From the NCBI GenBank assembly GCA_002794705.1, contig PGTK01000004.1, positions 1 to 64,000 on the forward strand: a stretch of 64,000 nucleotides of DNA. The letters run 5' to 3'. Under the pieces are notes generated by a model. The model had not been told where the DNA came from. It searched no databases and saw only the letters and a program-made list of their open reading frames with translations. The translations under genes and the position numbers were made by a program. The DNA comes from Candidatus Thermofonsia Clade 1 bacterium. GTDB lineage: Bacteria; Chloroflexota; Anaerolineae; Aggregatilineales; UBA2796. How positions within the stretch are numbered: the stretch's first letter is position 1; every line of letters begins with the position of its first letter. Shown here piece after piece: positions 1 through 8,518 of this stretch.

Positions 1-165
1 CGTTCCAGGAACAACAGCCCTGTAGTAGTACGTTGTTGTTCCAGTCTGATTAACTACATCATTGATTACGATAAAGCAGTTTGGCTGTGCTAGAGCACCA
101 TGTTGCGGTGCAACGGCAAAAGCTGCCAACAGCAGCAGTAGAATGACGGATACCACACGACGCAT
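1..165 (-). CDS. Secreted protein, N-terminal part only (cut by window edge)
   Basis: An open frame on the minus strand starts at ATG 163-165 and runs off the left edge. It begins MRRVVSVILLLLL and continues into a classical signal peptide ending in an ALA-Q cleavage site, so the product is exported. The mature part begins with PNCFIVINDV and a Thr/Tyr-rich stretch and cannot be assigned to a family. An AAGGAG ribosome binding site lies about 6 nt upstream of the ATG. Only about 55 codons are visible. Confidence 0.7.
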   Translation of the reverse strand, partial: MRRVVSVILLLLLAAFAVAPQHGALAQPNCFIVINDVVNQTGTTTYYYRAVVPGT

Positions 166-297
166 ATGCTTTGCTCCTTACTGGATACACGATCCGATGT
201 CAAACATACATTATTTCATATTAATTGTCGAGCATTATTTTTTTTGTTAGAAATTGAATAATGCTACTTCGCTTTATCTGCAACTTGAAAGGATATC

Positions 298-471
298 ATG
301 GCGGGCTTGACGATCTATCCGCTGCGCTTCACGCTAGAGGCACTCGATGAAATCACTTTTGATGAGCGCGCAGGCGCTCAGCTGCGTGGCGCGCTCTACA
401 GCGCCCTGCGCGAGTATGCCGACGCATCGCCCGTGCCCAAGCATCCCGCTTCAGACCTTGAGACCGATTAG
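298..471 (+). pseudogene. Cas6-like N-terminal relic (57 codons)
   Basis: A short frame with a good GAAAGGA ribosome binding site 5 nt before ATG 298 encodes 57 residues. It begins MAGLTIYPLRFTLEAL and contains the segment GAQLRGALYSALREY. This pattern (a beta strand, then an acidic turn, then G..LRGAL..ALR) resembles the N-terminal RAMP ferredoxin fold of Cas6-type CRISPR pre-crRNA endonucleases as I remember them from Chloroflexota, where full proteins are about 250-330 residues. The frame stops at TAG 469-471, about 45 nt before a G-rich dispersed repeat, and no C-terminal half, other cas gene or CRISPR array is visible. I read it as a truncated remnant. It could instead be a small gene of unknown function; the match is by eye. 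Confidence 0.4.
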
Positions 472-515
472 ACCTACAACAGCTGCAACTAAATCGCTCC
501 ACTACACTTTCCTTC

Positions 516-651
516 ACTCCCTTCCTTCGTGTACGGGGGAAGGGTCGGGGTTAGGGGTCTGACCCCACCCCTCAGTCTCCGCTCCGCAAGCAAGGCGGGG
601 ATGTGATCAGTCTGCGATCAGGTAGCCGTAATGCCCGATCACTTCACAGTG
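516..651. repeat. Dispersed G-rich repeat, copy A
   Basis: The 472-836 gap has no gene that I can support. It holds a repeat beginning CTCCCTTCC, with a short palindrome around TACGGGGGAAGGG, the phrase GGGGTTAGGGGTCTGACCCC, and CCGCAAGCAAGG. The same elements recur at 31821-32060 and 60209-60412. In copies A and B the G-rich part is followed by a conserved minus-strand tail, here 607-648, reading CEVIGHYGYLIAD then stop. Copy B reads CEVIGRHGYLIAA then stop. Upstream of the tail the reading frame in A is closed within a few codons, so this is a relic of a coding end or a fixed part of the repeat. Confidence 0.75.
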
Positions 652-797
652 CGAGGCGCCGATGTACCTTCAAAGGTGAATGCGTTCCTTCGGTTGCAAC
701 CAGAGTCGATCTGCTGTTCTGCCCAGCAAAGGCAAACAGTTCGTCTCTTCCAGCGCTGGTTCGTGCAGAGCGTCTCGGCGAGTGGCGTGAAGGGCTG

Positions 798-828
798 AAA
801 AAGTGGGCAGAGTCGCGTGACTCTGCCC
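798..828 (-). terminator. Rho-independent terminator of the AttEFGH-like operon
   Basis: A perfect 10-bp stem (805-814 with 819-828, loop GCGT) is followed on the minus strand by ACTTTTT. It lies 9 nt past the stop codon at 837. Confidence 0.85.
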
Positions 829-836
829 GATCAAAC

Positions 837-2024
837 TCAGCGCGAGTAGCCCTCTCGCGTCTGGACGTTGTAACCTGTCAACTCAGCGTAGCCCACGCCG
901 CTGATCGGCACGCCGTTTTGCCTGCCTGTGATGCGCACAGCGCCCTCATAGTAGGCAGTGGTAGTGTTCAGCTCCTGATCGCGCATGAAGGGCTGCACTT
1001 CCAGCTCCATTAAGCCGTCGGGCGCTTTGACGGTCAGGCGCCAGCCGTGCGGATAGACAGCGCCTGTGCGCGGGCTAGTCCAAGTGCCAAGCGGCGTGAT
1101 GGTGTAATCGCCTGCTGCCATTGAGAGGAATTGCGTGCTGCCATCAGCGTTGATGAAAGTGCCTTTGGAGGTCGGCTCGACGCCGCCGTCGCGCAGCCTG
1201 ATCTGGTAGAGCATGATCTCGCGCCCGTCATCCAGCTGAAGCGAGAACCAGTCCCAGCCGAGGGCGTCTTCACCTAGCACGCTCGTGCTGTACTCATGAT
1301 CGAACCACGCTGTGCCACTGACCGCGAATGTCTCGCCGCGCACCGTGATCGTGCCTTCTAAGAGGGAGCGTGTGAAGCTGTAATAGTAGCTGGCGTTGCC
1401 CTCGCCTTTGTTTTTCACGCTGAAGCCGCGATCCCCGTGAAAGACAATCGGCTTGCTCATGCGCAGATGCACGTCCATGCCCAGATCGCCCTCAGCAGCG
1501 CGCAGACGGTAGCCTTGCCCATCTTCATCGAAGGTGATTGACCAATCTTCAATCCAAATCTTGGCGAAAGGCTCGGTCTGGGCGCCTGCCAAGCCTGCAG
1601 CGCCGCGGGCGAAGCGCTCTTTGAAGTAGAACTTATCAGCCGCGATATCCGCGATAGCGAAGTCGGCAAAGTAGACCTGATTGGTCGCCCATTCGGATTG
1701 GCGCTCAGGCATGGTTGGAGTCAGCGCCCGCCGAAAGATCGTGAATTTCAAGCCAAAGCGCCGCCCGTCCGCCGTCTGGACGTTCGCCGTGTTGTACCAC
1801 CATTCGGTCTGGTATTCGGGATGAGCGCCGTGATCGCGTGGGAAGCTGAATTCCTTCATGCCCGTCACACGGGCAAAGCCCGCGATATCGCCGCCGCTGA
1901 GCGCCGCGACCACATCAGCGCTGAACTCCGGCTGCGCCTGCCCGCGCAAGCCTGAAACGCCGATCAGCGCCGCGCTCAGCACGCCCAGCCCAATTACAAC
2001 AGTCAGAATGCCTCTGCGAGTCAT
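837..2024 (-). CDS. AttH/CrtC-like lipocalin-type exported protein
   Basis: The 395-residue product has a signal peptide or membrane anchor (MTRRGILTVVIGLG...) and a two-lobed lipocalin-like body. It carries the family hallmark EWWYNT near residue 80, as in AttH (secreted 'hydrolase') and the hydroxyneurosporene synthase/carotenoid 1,2-hydratase fold. In AttEFGH-type systems this protein accompanies an FtsX-type permease and an ATPase, as it does here, so a role with the transporter is likelier than carotenoid synthesis. The frame is open for 65 more codons upstream, but ATG 2022-2024 has a GAGAGGG site and starts 14 nt after the permease stop. It is the last gene of the operon, and a strong terminator follows. 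Its substrate is unknown. Confidence 0.8.
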   Translation of the reverse strand: MTRRGILTVVIGLGVLSAALIGVSGLRGQAQPEFSADVVAALSGGDIAGFARVTGMKEFSFPRDHGAHPEYQTEWWYNTANVQTADGRRFGLKFTIFRRALTPTMPERQSEWATNQVYFADFAIADIAADKFYFKERFARGAAGLAGAQTEPFAKIWIEDWSITFDEDGQGYRLRAAEGDLGMDVHLRMSKPIVFHGDRGFSVKNKGEGNASYYYSFTRSLLEGTITVRGETFAVSGTAWFDHEYSTSVLGEDALGWDWFSLQLDDGREIMLYQIRLRDGGVEPTSKGTFINADGSTQFLSMAAGDYTITPLGTWTSPRTGAVYPHGWRLTVKAPDGLMELEVQPFMRDQELNTTTAYYEGAVRITGRQNGVPISGVGYAELTGYNVQTREGYSR

Positions 2025-2038
2025 GTCACGTCCCTCTC

Positions 2039-4618
2039 TCACTCTAAGCGCAAGGCGCGGGCAGGCTGAATGCGCCCGATCCGCCACGCCGGGTAGATGC
2101 CAGCTAGTAACGACGCTACCAATGCCACAAGCGCCGCCTGTACATAAAACTCTGGACGCAAGCCTAGCGTCAACGTCCAGCCGAAGCTGCGCAAGTTGAT
2201 GATGTAGACCAGCACCCACGCCAAAATCGTGCCGACTGGCACAGCGATCACAGCCGCGATCACGCCCATCAGACTCGTCTCAAGCAGCGTTAGGCGGAAA
2301 AGTTGACGGCGCGTCATGCCGTTGGCGCGCATAGCGCCGAACTCGCGGGTGCGCTCCAGCTGCAGGCTTGCCAGAGCCGAAAGAATGCCGATGAATGCCA
2401 CAACGGTCGCTAACAAGTTCAGCGCTGTGGTGATGGCGAAGGTCTGATCGAACACAACCAGCACGCTCTCGCGCAGATCGCGGTTCGATTGCACCAGCAG
2501 CTCATATTGACCGTCAAAAGCAGCGCGGATGGCGTTCACCACCTCCGAGACCTGATACTCAGGCGCAACCCACGCCGCAATCGTCGAAATGAACGGATCG
2601 TCGTAGTACTGCAAATAGACATGCCGCCGCAGCATGACCGTGCCTTGATCGCCGCTGTAATCCACCATGAAAGCAGCGATTGGGAAGGTGTGTTCGCCGC
2701 GATCCGTCAAGAGCGTGATTCTCTGCCCTGCTGCAATTGGAATGCCGCGTTGACGGGCAAAGGTCTCGCTGACCATGACCGCGCCCTCGCCCAGCGCCGC
2801 CCAGACCGCGTCATAATCGCCGATCTGCCAGACGAACCGACGAGTCCCCATAGAAGTATCGCGGTCAATGGCTGTGAGCAGCACGGGCTGCGGATCGCCG
2901 GGGCGAATCACGTCCACGCTGCGCGAGACGCCCACCATGGTCACGCCTTCAATGCTGCGCACGATCTCTGCAGCACGTGGCTCAACAGGCACATCTTGCC
3001 GTATGGCTGAGATCGAAGGCGGACTGATCAGGATATCGGCGCGGATCGTATCAGCAAGCCAGCCTTGCACGTCGTTGCGAAAGCTGCCGACCATAGCGCT
3101 AATGCCGACGATCACTGAGACAGCGACCATTAAGGCAGCAATAGCGACGCTGGTGCGGCTCAAGCTGCGGATGATGCTGCGCGGCGCCATCAAGCCCAGC
3201 ACGCCGATCAGCGCGCCGCTCAACGGGCGTAAGGCGCTCATCAGGGAAAGCGTGACCAATGGCGTGAACAGCGAAAAGCCGATCACAATGCCGAAGATCG
3301 CCACGAAATTGACCTCAAGGTTCGAGATGCTGAGCGCGGCAAGCGAGATCGCCACGATCAAGGCGCCGCTGAGCGTCGCAGCCGGCACGGCGCGCCGCAC
3401 CTTGCGCTCAATATCGCTGCGCTTGAGCGTGCCGCTTGGCGGTGTGTTGGTCGCCTCATAGGCGGGCAGGAGCGCAGCAAAAATCGCTGCTGCGACGCCG
3501 ATCAGCGCGCCCTTGAGCAGCGATAGAGTCGGGATATCCACATTGCGCACTGTGACCGTGAAATACAGGCTGCTCACGGTCTGTGTGACGATGATCACGG
3601 CGAGTCTGCCCATCAGCACGCCCGCGATCAGCCCGAAGACCACGCCAATGACGGCTAAAAGCGCTGCCTCCCAGATCACCATGCCGAAAATCTGCCTGCG
3701 CGTGACGCCTAGCGCCCGCAGCGTCCCGATGATCGGGCGGCGCTGCACAACCGAGAAAGTGACCGTGTTGTAGATCAAAAACATGCCGACCACTAGCGCC
3801 AAAAGCGAGAGCGCTGTCAGACTCAGGTTGAAAGCCGCTGTGATCTGTCCCACAGCGCTTGCCCGTGCGCCGGCAGCTTGCACGGTCACGCCTTGCGGCA
3901 GGATCGCCTCAATACGCGCCAAGAGTGCCTCACCTGCGGCTGTCTCTGGGATGATCAGGTCAATATTGGTGAGGCGTCCCAGCATGTTCAGCACCTCTTG
4001 CGCCGCGCTGATATCGGCGATCAGCATGTCTTGCAAGCCCTGTGCCGTGACCTCATCAGAGGGGCGCAACAGACCTGCAATGGTCAACTTGTAGCGCGTC
4101 GGACCGTAGCGCAGGGCCAGCGTATCGCCCTCTTGCAAGCCGTATTGCGCCGCGAGCTGCTCCGCCATCAGCACCATGTTCGGCTGCGTCAAAAACGTTG
4201 TGACGCCGTTGATATCAGCGTTTGCATTCGCAGCGCCTAAATTCAAATAGCCGCGAAAGGGCGCCTCCGCGAATGGATCAATGCCGAAGATGCGCAGCGG
4301 CTGTCCGTCTAGCTCTAGCGCCTGCGCATAAGCGGTCACAACGGGCGCCGCCTCACGGACGCCCAGCTCAAGGCGCAATTGACGGTAGAGTTCGTAGGGC
4401 ACGCCGCTCGGTCCGCCCACGATCTGGTGCGTGGCGCGCCCGACTAGGCTCTCAGTGAAAATGCCGAAGGCGCGCAGGGCGCTGGCGTTGGCAATATCAA
4501 TAGCGACGATCATCGCTACGCCTAGCGCCACGCCCAAGATGAACATCGCCGCTTGGAAGGGACGGCGTAAAACAGCGCGCATCATCACGCGCTGCAATGA
4601 ATTCGGTAGAGTCAGCAT
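2039..4618 (-). CDS. FtsX-like ABC transporter permease (AttF/AttG type)
   Basis: This 859-residue membrane protein has the layout of double FtsX permeases. An N-terminal membrane segment (AAMFILGVALGVAMIVAI) is followed by a large extracytoplasmic domain, a first FtsX three-helix block (about 265-390), a central pair of segments, a second outer domain and a C-terminal FtsX block containing REFGAMRANGMTRRQ. Such permeases work with MacB/LolD-type ATPases to move lipids, peptides or lipoproteins by mechanotransmission rather than classical import. ATG 4616-4618 has a GAGGTGG site and lies 13 nt after the preceding gene; AttH-like follows 14 nt downstream. One fused permease here replaces the separate AttF and AttG subunits. 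Confidence 0.9.
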   Translation of the reverse strand: MLTLPNSLQRVMMRAVLRRPFQAAMFILGVALGVAMIVAIDIANASALRAFGIFTESLVGRATHQIVGGPSGVPYELYRQLRLELGVREAAPVVTAYAQALELDGQPLRIFGIDPFAEAPFRGYLNLGAANANADINGVTTFLTQPNMVLMAEQLAAQYGLQEGDTLALRYGPTRYKLTIAGLLRPSDEVTAQGLQDMLIADISAAQEVLNMLGRLTNIDLIIPETAAGEALLARIEAILPQGVTVQAAGARASAVGQITAAFNLSLTALSLLALVVGMFLIYNTVTFSVVQRRPIIGTLRALGVTRRQIFGMVIWEAALLAVIGVVFGLIAGVLMGRLAVIIVTQTVSSLYFTVTVRNVDIPTLSLLKGALIGVAAAIFAALLPAYEATNTPPSGTLKRSDIERKVRRAVPAATLSGALIVAISLAALSISNLEVNFVAIFGIVIGFSLFTPLVTLSLMSALRPLSGALIGVLGLMAPRSIIRSLSRTSVAIAALMVAVSVIVGISAMVGSFRNDVQGWLADTIRADILISPPSISAIRQDVPVEPRAAEIVRSIEGVTMVGVSRSVDVIRPGDPQPVLLTAIDRDTSMGTRRFVWQIGDYDAVWAALGEGAVMVSETFARQRGIPIAAGQRITLLTDRGEHTFPIAAFMVDYSGDQGTVMLRRHVYLQYYDDPFISTIAAWVAPEYQVSEVVNAIRAAFDGQYELLVQSNRDLRESVLVVFDQTFAITTALNLLATVVAFIGILSALASLQLERTREFGAMRANGMTRRQLFRLTLLETSLMGVIAAVIAVPVGTILAWVLVYIINLRSFGWTLTLGLRPEFYVQAALVALVASLLAGIYPAWRIGRIQPARALRLE

Positions 4619-4631
4619 TCAGTCCACCTCG

Positions 4632-5288
4632 TTAGCTCTCATTGGGATGCAAGATGATCGGCGCGCATGGCAAACGATAAAAGTTCGCCCGACTCATCGC
4701 CCGAACCAAGCGATCCGCGTTCACAACTTCATCGCGCAAAGTCAGCAAGCGGTAGGTAGCCCGCCCATCTGTGCGAATGCGCCGTACAACCTCTTGCCGC
4801 CGCACGTCATAGGCGGCGAGGAAGCTCTCGCCAAGCGGCGTTTGCCATGCGTAGTACAACAGACGGCTATCCGCTGTCCATCCTGTCCAGACAGCAGGCG
4901 TCATGTTCAGCGGATTGTGAACGCGGATGTAGCTCGCTAACACAACCTCTTGCCCTCTGCCATACGGGCGCAGCACCAAGCGAAATGTGTGATCGCCATA
5001 ATAAGCTGCCACGCTCTCAATGCGCGCTGCTGTGATGTAGCGCTTGTTCGGCGAGACGGTCTGGTAGCGGCGCTCAAGGGCAGGTACGGGCTTGCTCTCA
5101 AGGCGCGTCCCGTTTGTGAGATCGTGATGCGTCACCCAGTAGTACGCCCCATGCCGACTGACCGTAAAGCGCTGAAAATAGACAAGGCAGCCTGCCACAC
5201 GCTCAGAAGCCACACCTACTGAGCGCGCCGCGCCCAGCAAGACGGCTAGGCAACAGGCTACGACGGCGACCAAACGCGGCAAGCGCAC
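4632..5288 (-). CDS. Exported TolB/WD-like protein of the AttEFGH-like operon
   Basis: The 218-residue product starts at GTG 5286-5288, 6 nt after the ATPase stop, and has a hydrophobic signal segment (LVAVVACCLAVLLGAARSVG). Phrases such as VSPNKRYITAA and WTADSRLLYYAW resemble blades of TolB-like beta-propellers, although the protein is too short for a full propeller. It lies between the ATPase and the permease and is surely co-transcribed with them, so it may be an accessory extracytoplasmic component. I do not recognise a named family. A cysteine pair in the anchor (ACC) might serve as a lipidation site, but the lipobox is poor. Confidence 0.65.
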   Translation of the reverse strand: MRLPRLVAVVACCLAVLLGAARSVGVASERVAGCLVYFQRFTVSRHGAYYWVTHHDLTNGTRLESKPVPALERRYQTVSPNKRYITAARIESVAAYYGDHTFRLVLRPYGRGQEVVLASYIRVHNPLNMTPAVWTGWTADSRLLYYAWQTPLGESFLAAYDVRRQEVVRRIRTDGRATYRLLTLRDEVVNADRLVRAMSRANFYRLPCAPIILHPNES

Positions 5289-5294
5289 AGCGAC

Positions 5295-6032
5295 CTACGC
5301 TTTCGGCTCAGCGACCAGCTTGCCCTCATGAATGTGATAGACTACATCGGCAAACGGCACGACCTCAGGATTGTGGGTCGCCATGATCAGCGTCTTGCCC
5401 TCATCACGGGTCAGCTCTAAGAGCAAACGCAGAACGTTCGCGCCCGTCTCTTCATCAAGATTGCCCGTCGGCTCATCAGCGAGGATCAGAAACGGCTCAT
5501 GGATCAGGGCGCGGGCAATGGCGACGCGCTGCTGCTCGCCGCCGCTGAGCCGATCCGGGTAGGCATCGGCGCGATGCGCCAACCCGACGCGCTCCAACAA
5601 GGTGCGGGCGCGCTGCTCACTCTGACGGCGCGGCTTGCCCTGTAGCTCAAAAGGCAGGCTGACGTTCTCTAGCGCGGTCAGCGTCGGGATCAGGTTGAAA
5701 AACTGGAAGACAAAGCCGATGTGGTCGCGCCTGAAGAGCGTCAAAGCGCGCTCATTCAGCGTTGTGATGTTCGTATCGTTGATCCAGATTTCGCCGCTGC
5801 TTGGCACGTCTATGCCGCCGATCAGGTTCAGCAAGGTGCTTTTGCCGCTGCCGCTCTTGCCCAGCAGCACAATGAAATCGCCTGTGTAGAGATCGGCATC
5901 AAGTGCATGCAAAATGGTGCGCTGAGCGCCCGCTTCCTCGTAGGCTTTGCTCAGGTTGCGCAAGCGCACAATCGGCGTGCTGGAGCGCGGCAACGCCTCA
6001 TTGCGCTGTGTTATCGCTGTGGTCAGCGCCAT
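5295..6032 (-). CDS. ABC transporter ATP-binding protein, LolD/MacB family
   Basis: This 245-residue cytoplasmic ATPase has all the motifs: Walker [11 protein letters not shown]-loop QFFNLIP, signature [15 protein letters not shown], Walker [13 protein letters not shown] and the switch histidine in MATHNPEV. The [13 protein letters not shown] segment is typical of the MacB/LolD/FtsE group that energises FtsX-like permeases. It is the first gene of a four-gene operon (ATPase, TolB-like, permease, AttH-like) with gaps of 6-14 nt. The start ATG 6030-6032 has an AAAGG site, and a TATAGT -10 box lies 31 nt upstream. Confidence 0.93.
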   Translation of the reverse strand: MALTTAITQRNEALPRSSTPIVRLRNLSKAYEEAGAQRTILHALDADLYTGDFIVLLGKSGSGKSTLLNLIGGIDVPSSGEIWINDTNITTLNERALTLFRRDHIGFVFQFFNLIPTLTALENVSLPFELQGKPRRQSEQRARTLLERVGLAHRADAYPDRLSGGEQQRVAIARALIHEPFLILADEPTGNLDEETGANVLRLLLELTRDEGKTLIMATHNPEVVPFADVVYHIHEGKLVAEPKA

Positions 6033-6062
6033 AGATCAGCCTTTCTCGCAGATATCCCGTGA

Positions 6063-6068
6063 CTATAG
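6063..6068 (-). promoter_or_regulatory. -10 box of the AttEFGH-like operon
   Basis: TATAGT on the minus strand, 31 nt before the ATPase start. No convincing -35 hexamer was seen. Confidence 0.5.
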
Positions 6069-6141
6069 ACAAACTTTGGACGTTGAACTAGATAGATATT
6101 AGGAATGTTCAGAACGAACGTCAAGTGAGTTCGTGATGAGA

Positions 6142-6178
6142 GGCACAAAGTGGCGCAGTCGCGGCTGACTGCGCCACT
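6142..6178 (-). terminator. Terminator of the sugar dehydrogenase gene
   Basis: A perfect 12-bp stem (6149-6160 with 6167-6178, loop GCGGCT) lies just past the stop codon at 6188, with TTTGTG after it on the minus strand. Confidence 0.8.
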
Positions 6179-6187
6179 GAGGTGTGG

Positions 6188-7360
6188 TCAGGAGCGCTGC
6201 AAACGCAGCACATAGCCTTTGTAGTCAATCAGGTAGAGTTCGCCGCGCTCATCCTCGCCAAAGGAGCTGATTTGGCGGCGCGTGTTGCGGAAGAGTCGAG
6301 TCTGCCAGACTCCGTCACGGTTGCGCTCAGCGATCCAGACATTGCCATTGCAGTAGTCGCCATAGAAGTACAGACCGCGCAGCGCTTGCAGCTGTCCGCC
6401 GCGATAGACGTAGCCGCCTGTGACCGAACAGCCCTGAATGTGATCGTAGGCAACGAACGGCGGCATGTAATCCTCGCCAAGCGGCTTATCGCTCAGGCGA
6501 TTGTTGCCTTCCATAATGTTCCAACCGAAGTTCATACCGCCTTTGCTGCCGCTCGGCACAAAGTTGACTTCCTCCGCGCCCGCCCAGCCGACGTCGGCAA
6601 TGTACAGGTCGCCCGTCTCGCGGTCAAAGCTGATGCGCCACGGGTTGCGCAAGCCGTATGCCCAAATCTCAGGCGCGGCGTTCGGGACGTTCACAAACGG
6701 ATTATCGGGCGGAATGGCATAGCGATCTGAGTTGAGATCGCTCACGTCAAGGCGCAAGATTTTGCCCAGCAGCACGCTCAAATTTTGCGCATTGCCCTCA
6801 GGATCGCCCTGTGTGCCGCCGCCATCGCCCACGCTCAGGTACAGGTAGCCGTCGGGTCCGAATTTCAAGCCGCCGCCATTGTGATCGTTGAACGGCTGCC
6901 GAATCCGCAACAGGATAGTGCCGCTGTTGGGATCGGCGCGATTGGGATCATCGGCGCTGACTCGGTAGCGCGCTAGGACGGTATGCCCGTCTCGATCAAA
7001 ATAGTAGACGAAAAACACGCCGTTTTGCGCGTACTGCGGATGAAAGGCGAGGCTGAGCAGACCGCGCTCGGTGTAGCCGGCGCGGAAAGTATCATCGGTC
7101 ACTAGCGCGTTGATATCTAAGAATGGCTGATCGAGCGTCCTGCCATCTTCATACATGATCCAGACTTGCCCCGCTTGCTCGACCACGAACAAGCGTCCGC
7201 TGCCGTCGCCTGCGTGAGTCAGGTAGAGCGGATTATCGAATTTGCCGCCTACCTGCACAAAACGGTAAGCGTAGGGATCGCGGGGGTCTTGGGCGTGCGC
7301 GAGGTCGCTTTGAGCGAGCCACAGCGCACACAGCAATAGAGCAGCTATCAGCTTTCGCAT
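6188..7360 (-). CDS. PQQ-dependent aldose sugar dehydrogenase (YliI/GSDH family)
   Basis: A 390-residue exported protein with a clear signal peptide (MRKLIAALLLCALWLAQ, cleavage after AHA). The six-bladed propeller features of soluble glucose/sorbosone dehydrogenases are present: RLFVVEQAGQVW, LLSLAFHPQYAQNG with the catalytic-type histidine, GPDGYLYLSVGDGGG, YGLRNPWRISFDR with the PQQ-contacting Arg, and CSVTGGYVYRG. It probably oxidises aldoses outside the membrane using bound PQQ and calcium. It stands alone with its own promoter (TATACT, 37 nt upstream) and terminator. Electron acceptor and substrate cannot be read from the sequence. Confidence 0.87.
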   Translation of the reverse strand: MRKLIAALLLCALWLAQSDLAHAQDPRDPYAYRFVQVGGKFDNPLYLTHAGDGSGRLFVVEQAGQVWIMYEDGRTLDQPFLDINALVTDDTFRAGYTERGLLSLAFHPQYAQNGVFFVYYFDRDGHTVLARYRVSADDPNRADPNSGTILLRIRQPFNDHNGGGLKFGPDGYLYLSVGDGGGTQGDPEGNAQNLSVLLGKILRLDVSDLNSDRYAIPPDNPFVNVPNAAPEIWAYGLRNPWRISFDRETGDLYIADVGWAGAEEVNFVPSGSKGGMNFGWNIMEGNNRLSDKPLGEDYMPPFVAYDHIQGCSVTGGYVYRGGQLQALRGLYFYGDYCNGNVWIAERNRDGVWQTRLFRNTRRQISSFGEDERGELYLIDYKGYVLRLQRS

Positions 7361-7396
7361 GGTCAGTCACACTTTTTCAATTGGCATTCGGCACAA

Positions 7397-7402
7397 AGTA
7401 TA
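7397..7402 (-). promoter_or_regulatory. -10 box of the sugar dehydrogenase gene
   Basis: TATACT on the minus strand, 37 nt before the start at 7360. Confidence 0.45.
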
Positions 7403-7477
7403 GCGCCTCAGTTGCACGCCGTGTAATTTTCCTGCACAATACGGCAACCATCAGCAAAAAGGATAGGAGAGGTCGCC

Positions 7478-8518
7478 ATGACTGCCCTTTCCCGCAGGCG
7501 AAATCCCGTTTTTTGGCAGGAGATCACGCATCAGCAGAGGGCGGCGCCGCGCCGCACGTGGATCGGCAAGATTGTGCCGCCACTACTCTTGTTAGCGATC
7601 CTGATCGGTGTGCCGCTGAGCCTGAGCGATCCAATCATCGCCTTCCGCCACAGCCGCGACTTCGCACTGGTCGCTATTTGGATCACTCACGCGATTGTGG
7701 CTGTGCGCTGCATCATCGCAGGCGCCAATACGGTCAGCCGTGAGCATGTGGCACAGACGTGGGAGTCGCTGGTGCTGACGGGCATGAGCGCTCGCCAAAT
7801 TCTGTTGGGCAAGTGGTTTGCAGCGCTGCACCGCGCTGCGCCGTGGATTCTGGCGCTTGGCACTGTGCGCCTTGCCATGTTGCCTGTGCTGATGATGGGC
7901 GTGCTGCATCGCTTTGCCTATTTTTCCTACCGCCGCTACTATACCTATAGCTACGGCTACGATGATCCCGTTATGCCGACTGTGGAGTGGCTGCCATGGG
8001 CGACCTTTGCCGCCGTAGCCCTGACCGTGATCATCACGCTAGTGGAGGCGGCGTGCTGCACCATGCTGGGCATTTTTGCCAGCACAGCCTTCAGGCGCGG
8101 CGCATTGGCGGCGGCTGTGGCGTTTGTGATCCGTTTCGCGCCTGTGGCGATCTTCGCGGGCTTCACGCGCTACGAGTTGGGCGCTGCCTCCTATCGCTGG
8201 TATCGCTTTGCGCCATTTGCCTTCGCTGATGGCGGCACTTCGCCCCTCTACATGCTGATCTTACCGCTTATCAGCTGGACGCGAGGCAGGCATGTGGAGG
8301 CGCTCGGCACTTACAGCGGCGTCTTGCTGATGCTGGTCGGCGCGACGGCAATAGCCTTCTTCCTGACCCTTCGGCTCATGCGCATGAGCGGCGCACTCTC
8401 GGCGCGGCAAGCGCGGGCTGAGTCACGGGCGGCGGAAGGTGATCTCCCGCGCCCGAATCCAGCCCGAAAGTGGCGCGCCTACAGCACGGACGAGGTAAAA
8501 GTCGCCCAGCACACCTGA
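7478..8518 (+). CDS. ABC-2-like multispanning permease, no ATPase partner
   Basis: The 346-residue protein starts at ATG 7478 after an AGGAGAGG site. Its N terminus (NPVFWQEITHQQR) and the phrase TWESLVLTGMSARQILLGKW match membrane subunits of ABC-2-type exporters, where this cytosolic coupling segment contacts the ATPase. About six hydrophobic segments follow. No ATP-binding gene is adjacent, so it must use a partner encoded elsewhere or be a remnant of a larger system. Its last 96 nt overlap the end of a convergent lipoprotein gene. The C-terminal tail (ARAESRAAEGDLPRP) is polar and may not be functionally important. Confidence 0.72.
   Translation: MTALSRRRNPVFWQEITHQQRAAPRRTWIGKIVPPLLLLAILIGVPLSLSDPIIAFRHSRDFALVAIWITHAIVAVRCIIAGANTVSREHVAQTWESLVLTGMSARQILLGKWFAALHRAAPWILALGTVRLAMLPVLMMGVLHRFAYFSYRRYYTYSYGYDDPVMPTVEWLPWATFAAVALTVIITLVEAACCTMLGIFASTAFRRGALAAAVAFVIRFAPVAIFAGFTRYELGAASYRWYRFAPFAFADGGTSPLYMLILPLISWTRGRHVEALGTYSGVLLMLVGATAIAFFLTLRLMRMSGALSARQARAESRAAEGDLPRPNPARKWRAYSTDEVKVAQHT

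Noticed and set aside
516..651. The G-rich repeats as a CRISPR array
   Set aside because: Units are irregular in length and number and carry no equal-sized unique spacers.
837..2024. Carotenoid 1,2-hydratase (CrtC) for pigment synthesis
   Set aside because: The fold is shared, but the operon with an FtsX permease and LolD-type ATPase fits AttH, and no carotenoid gene is nearby.
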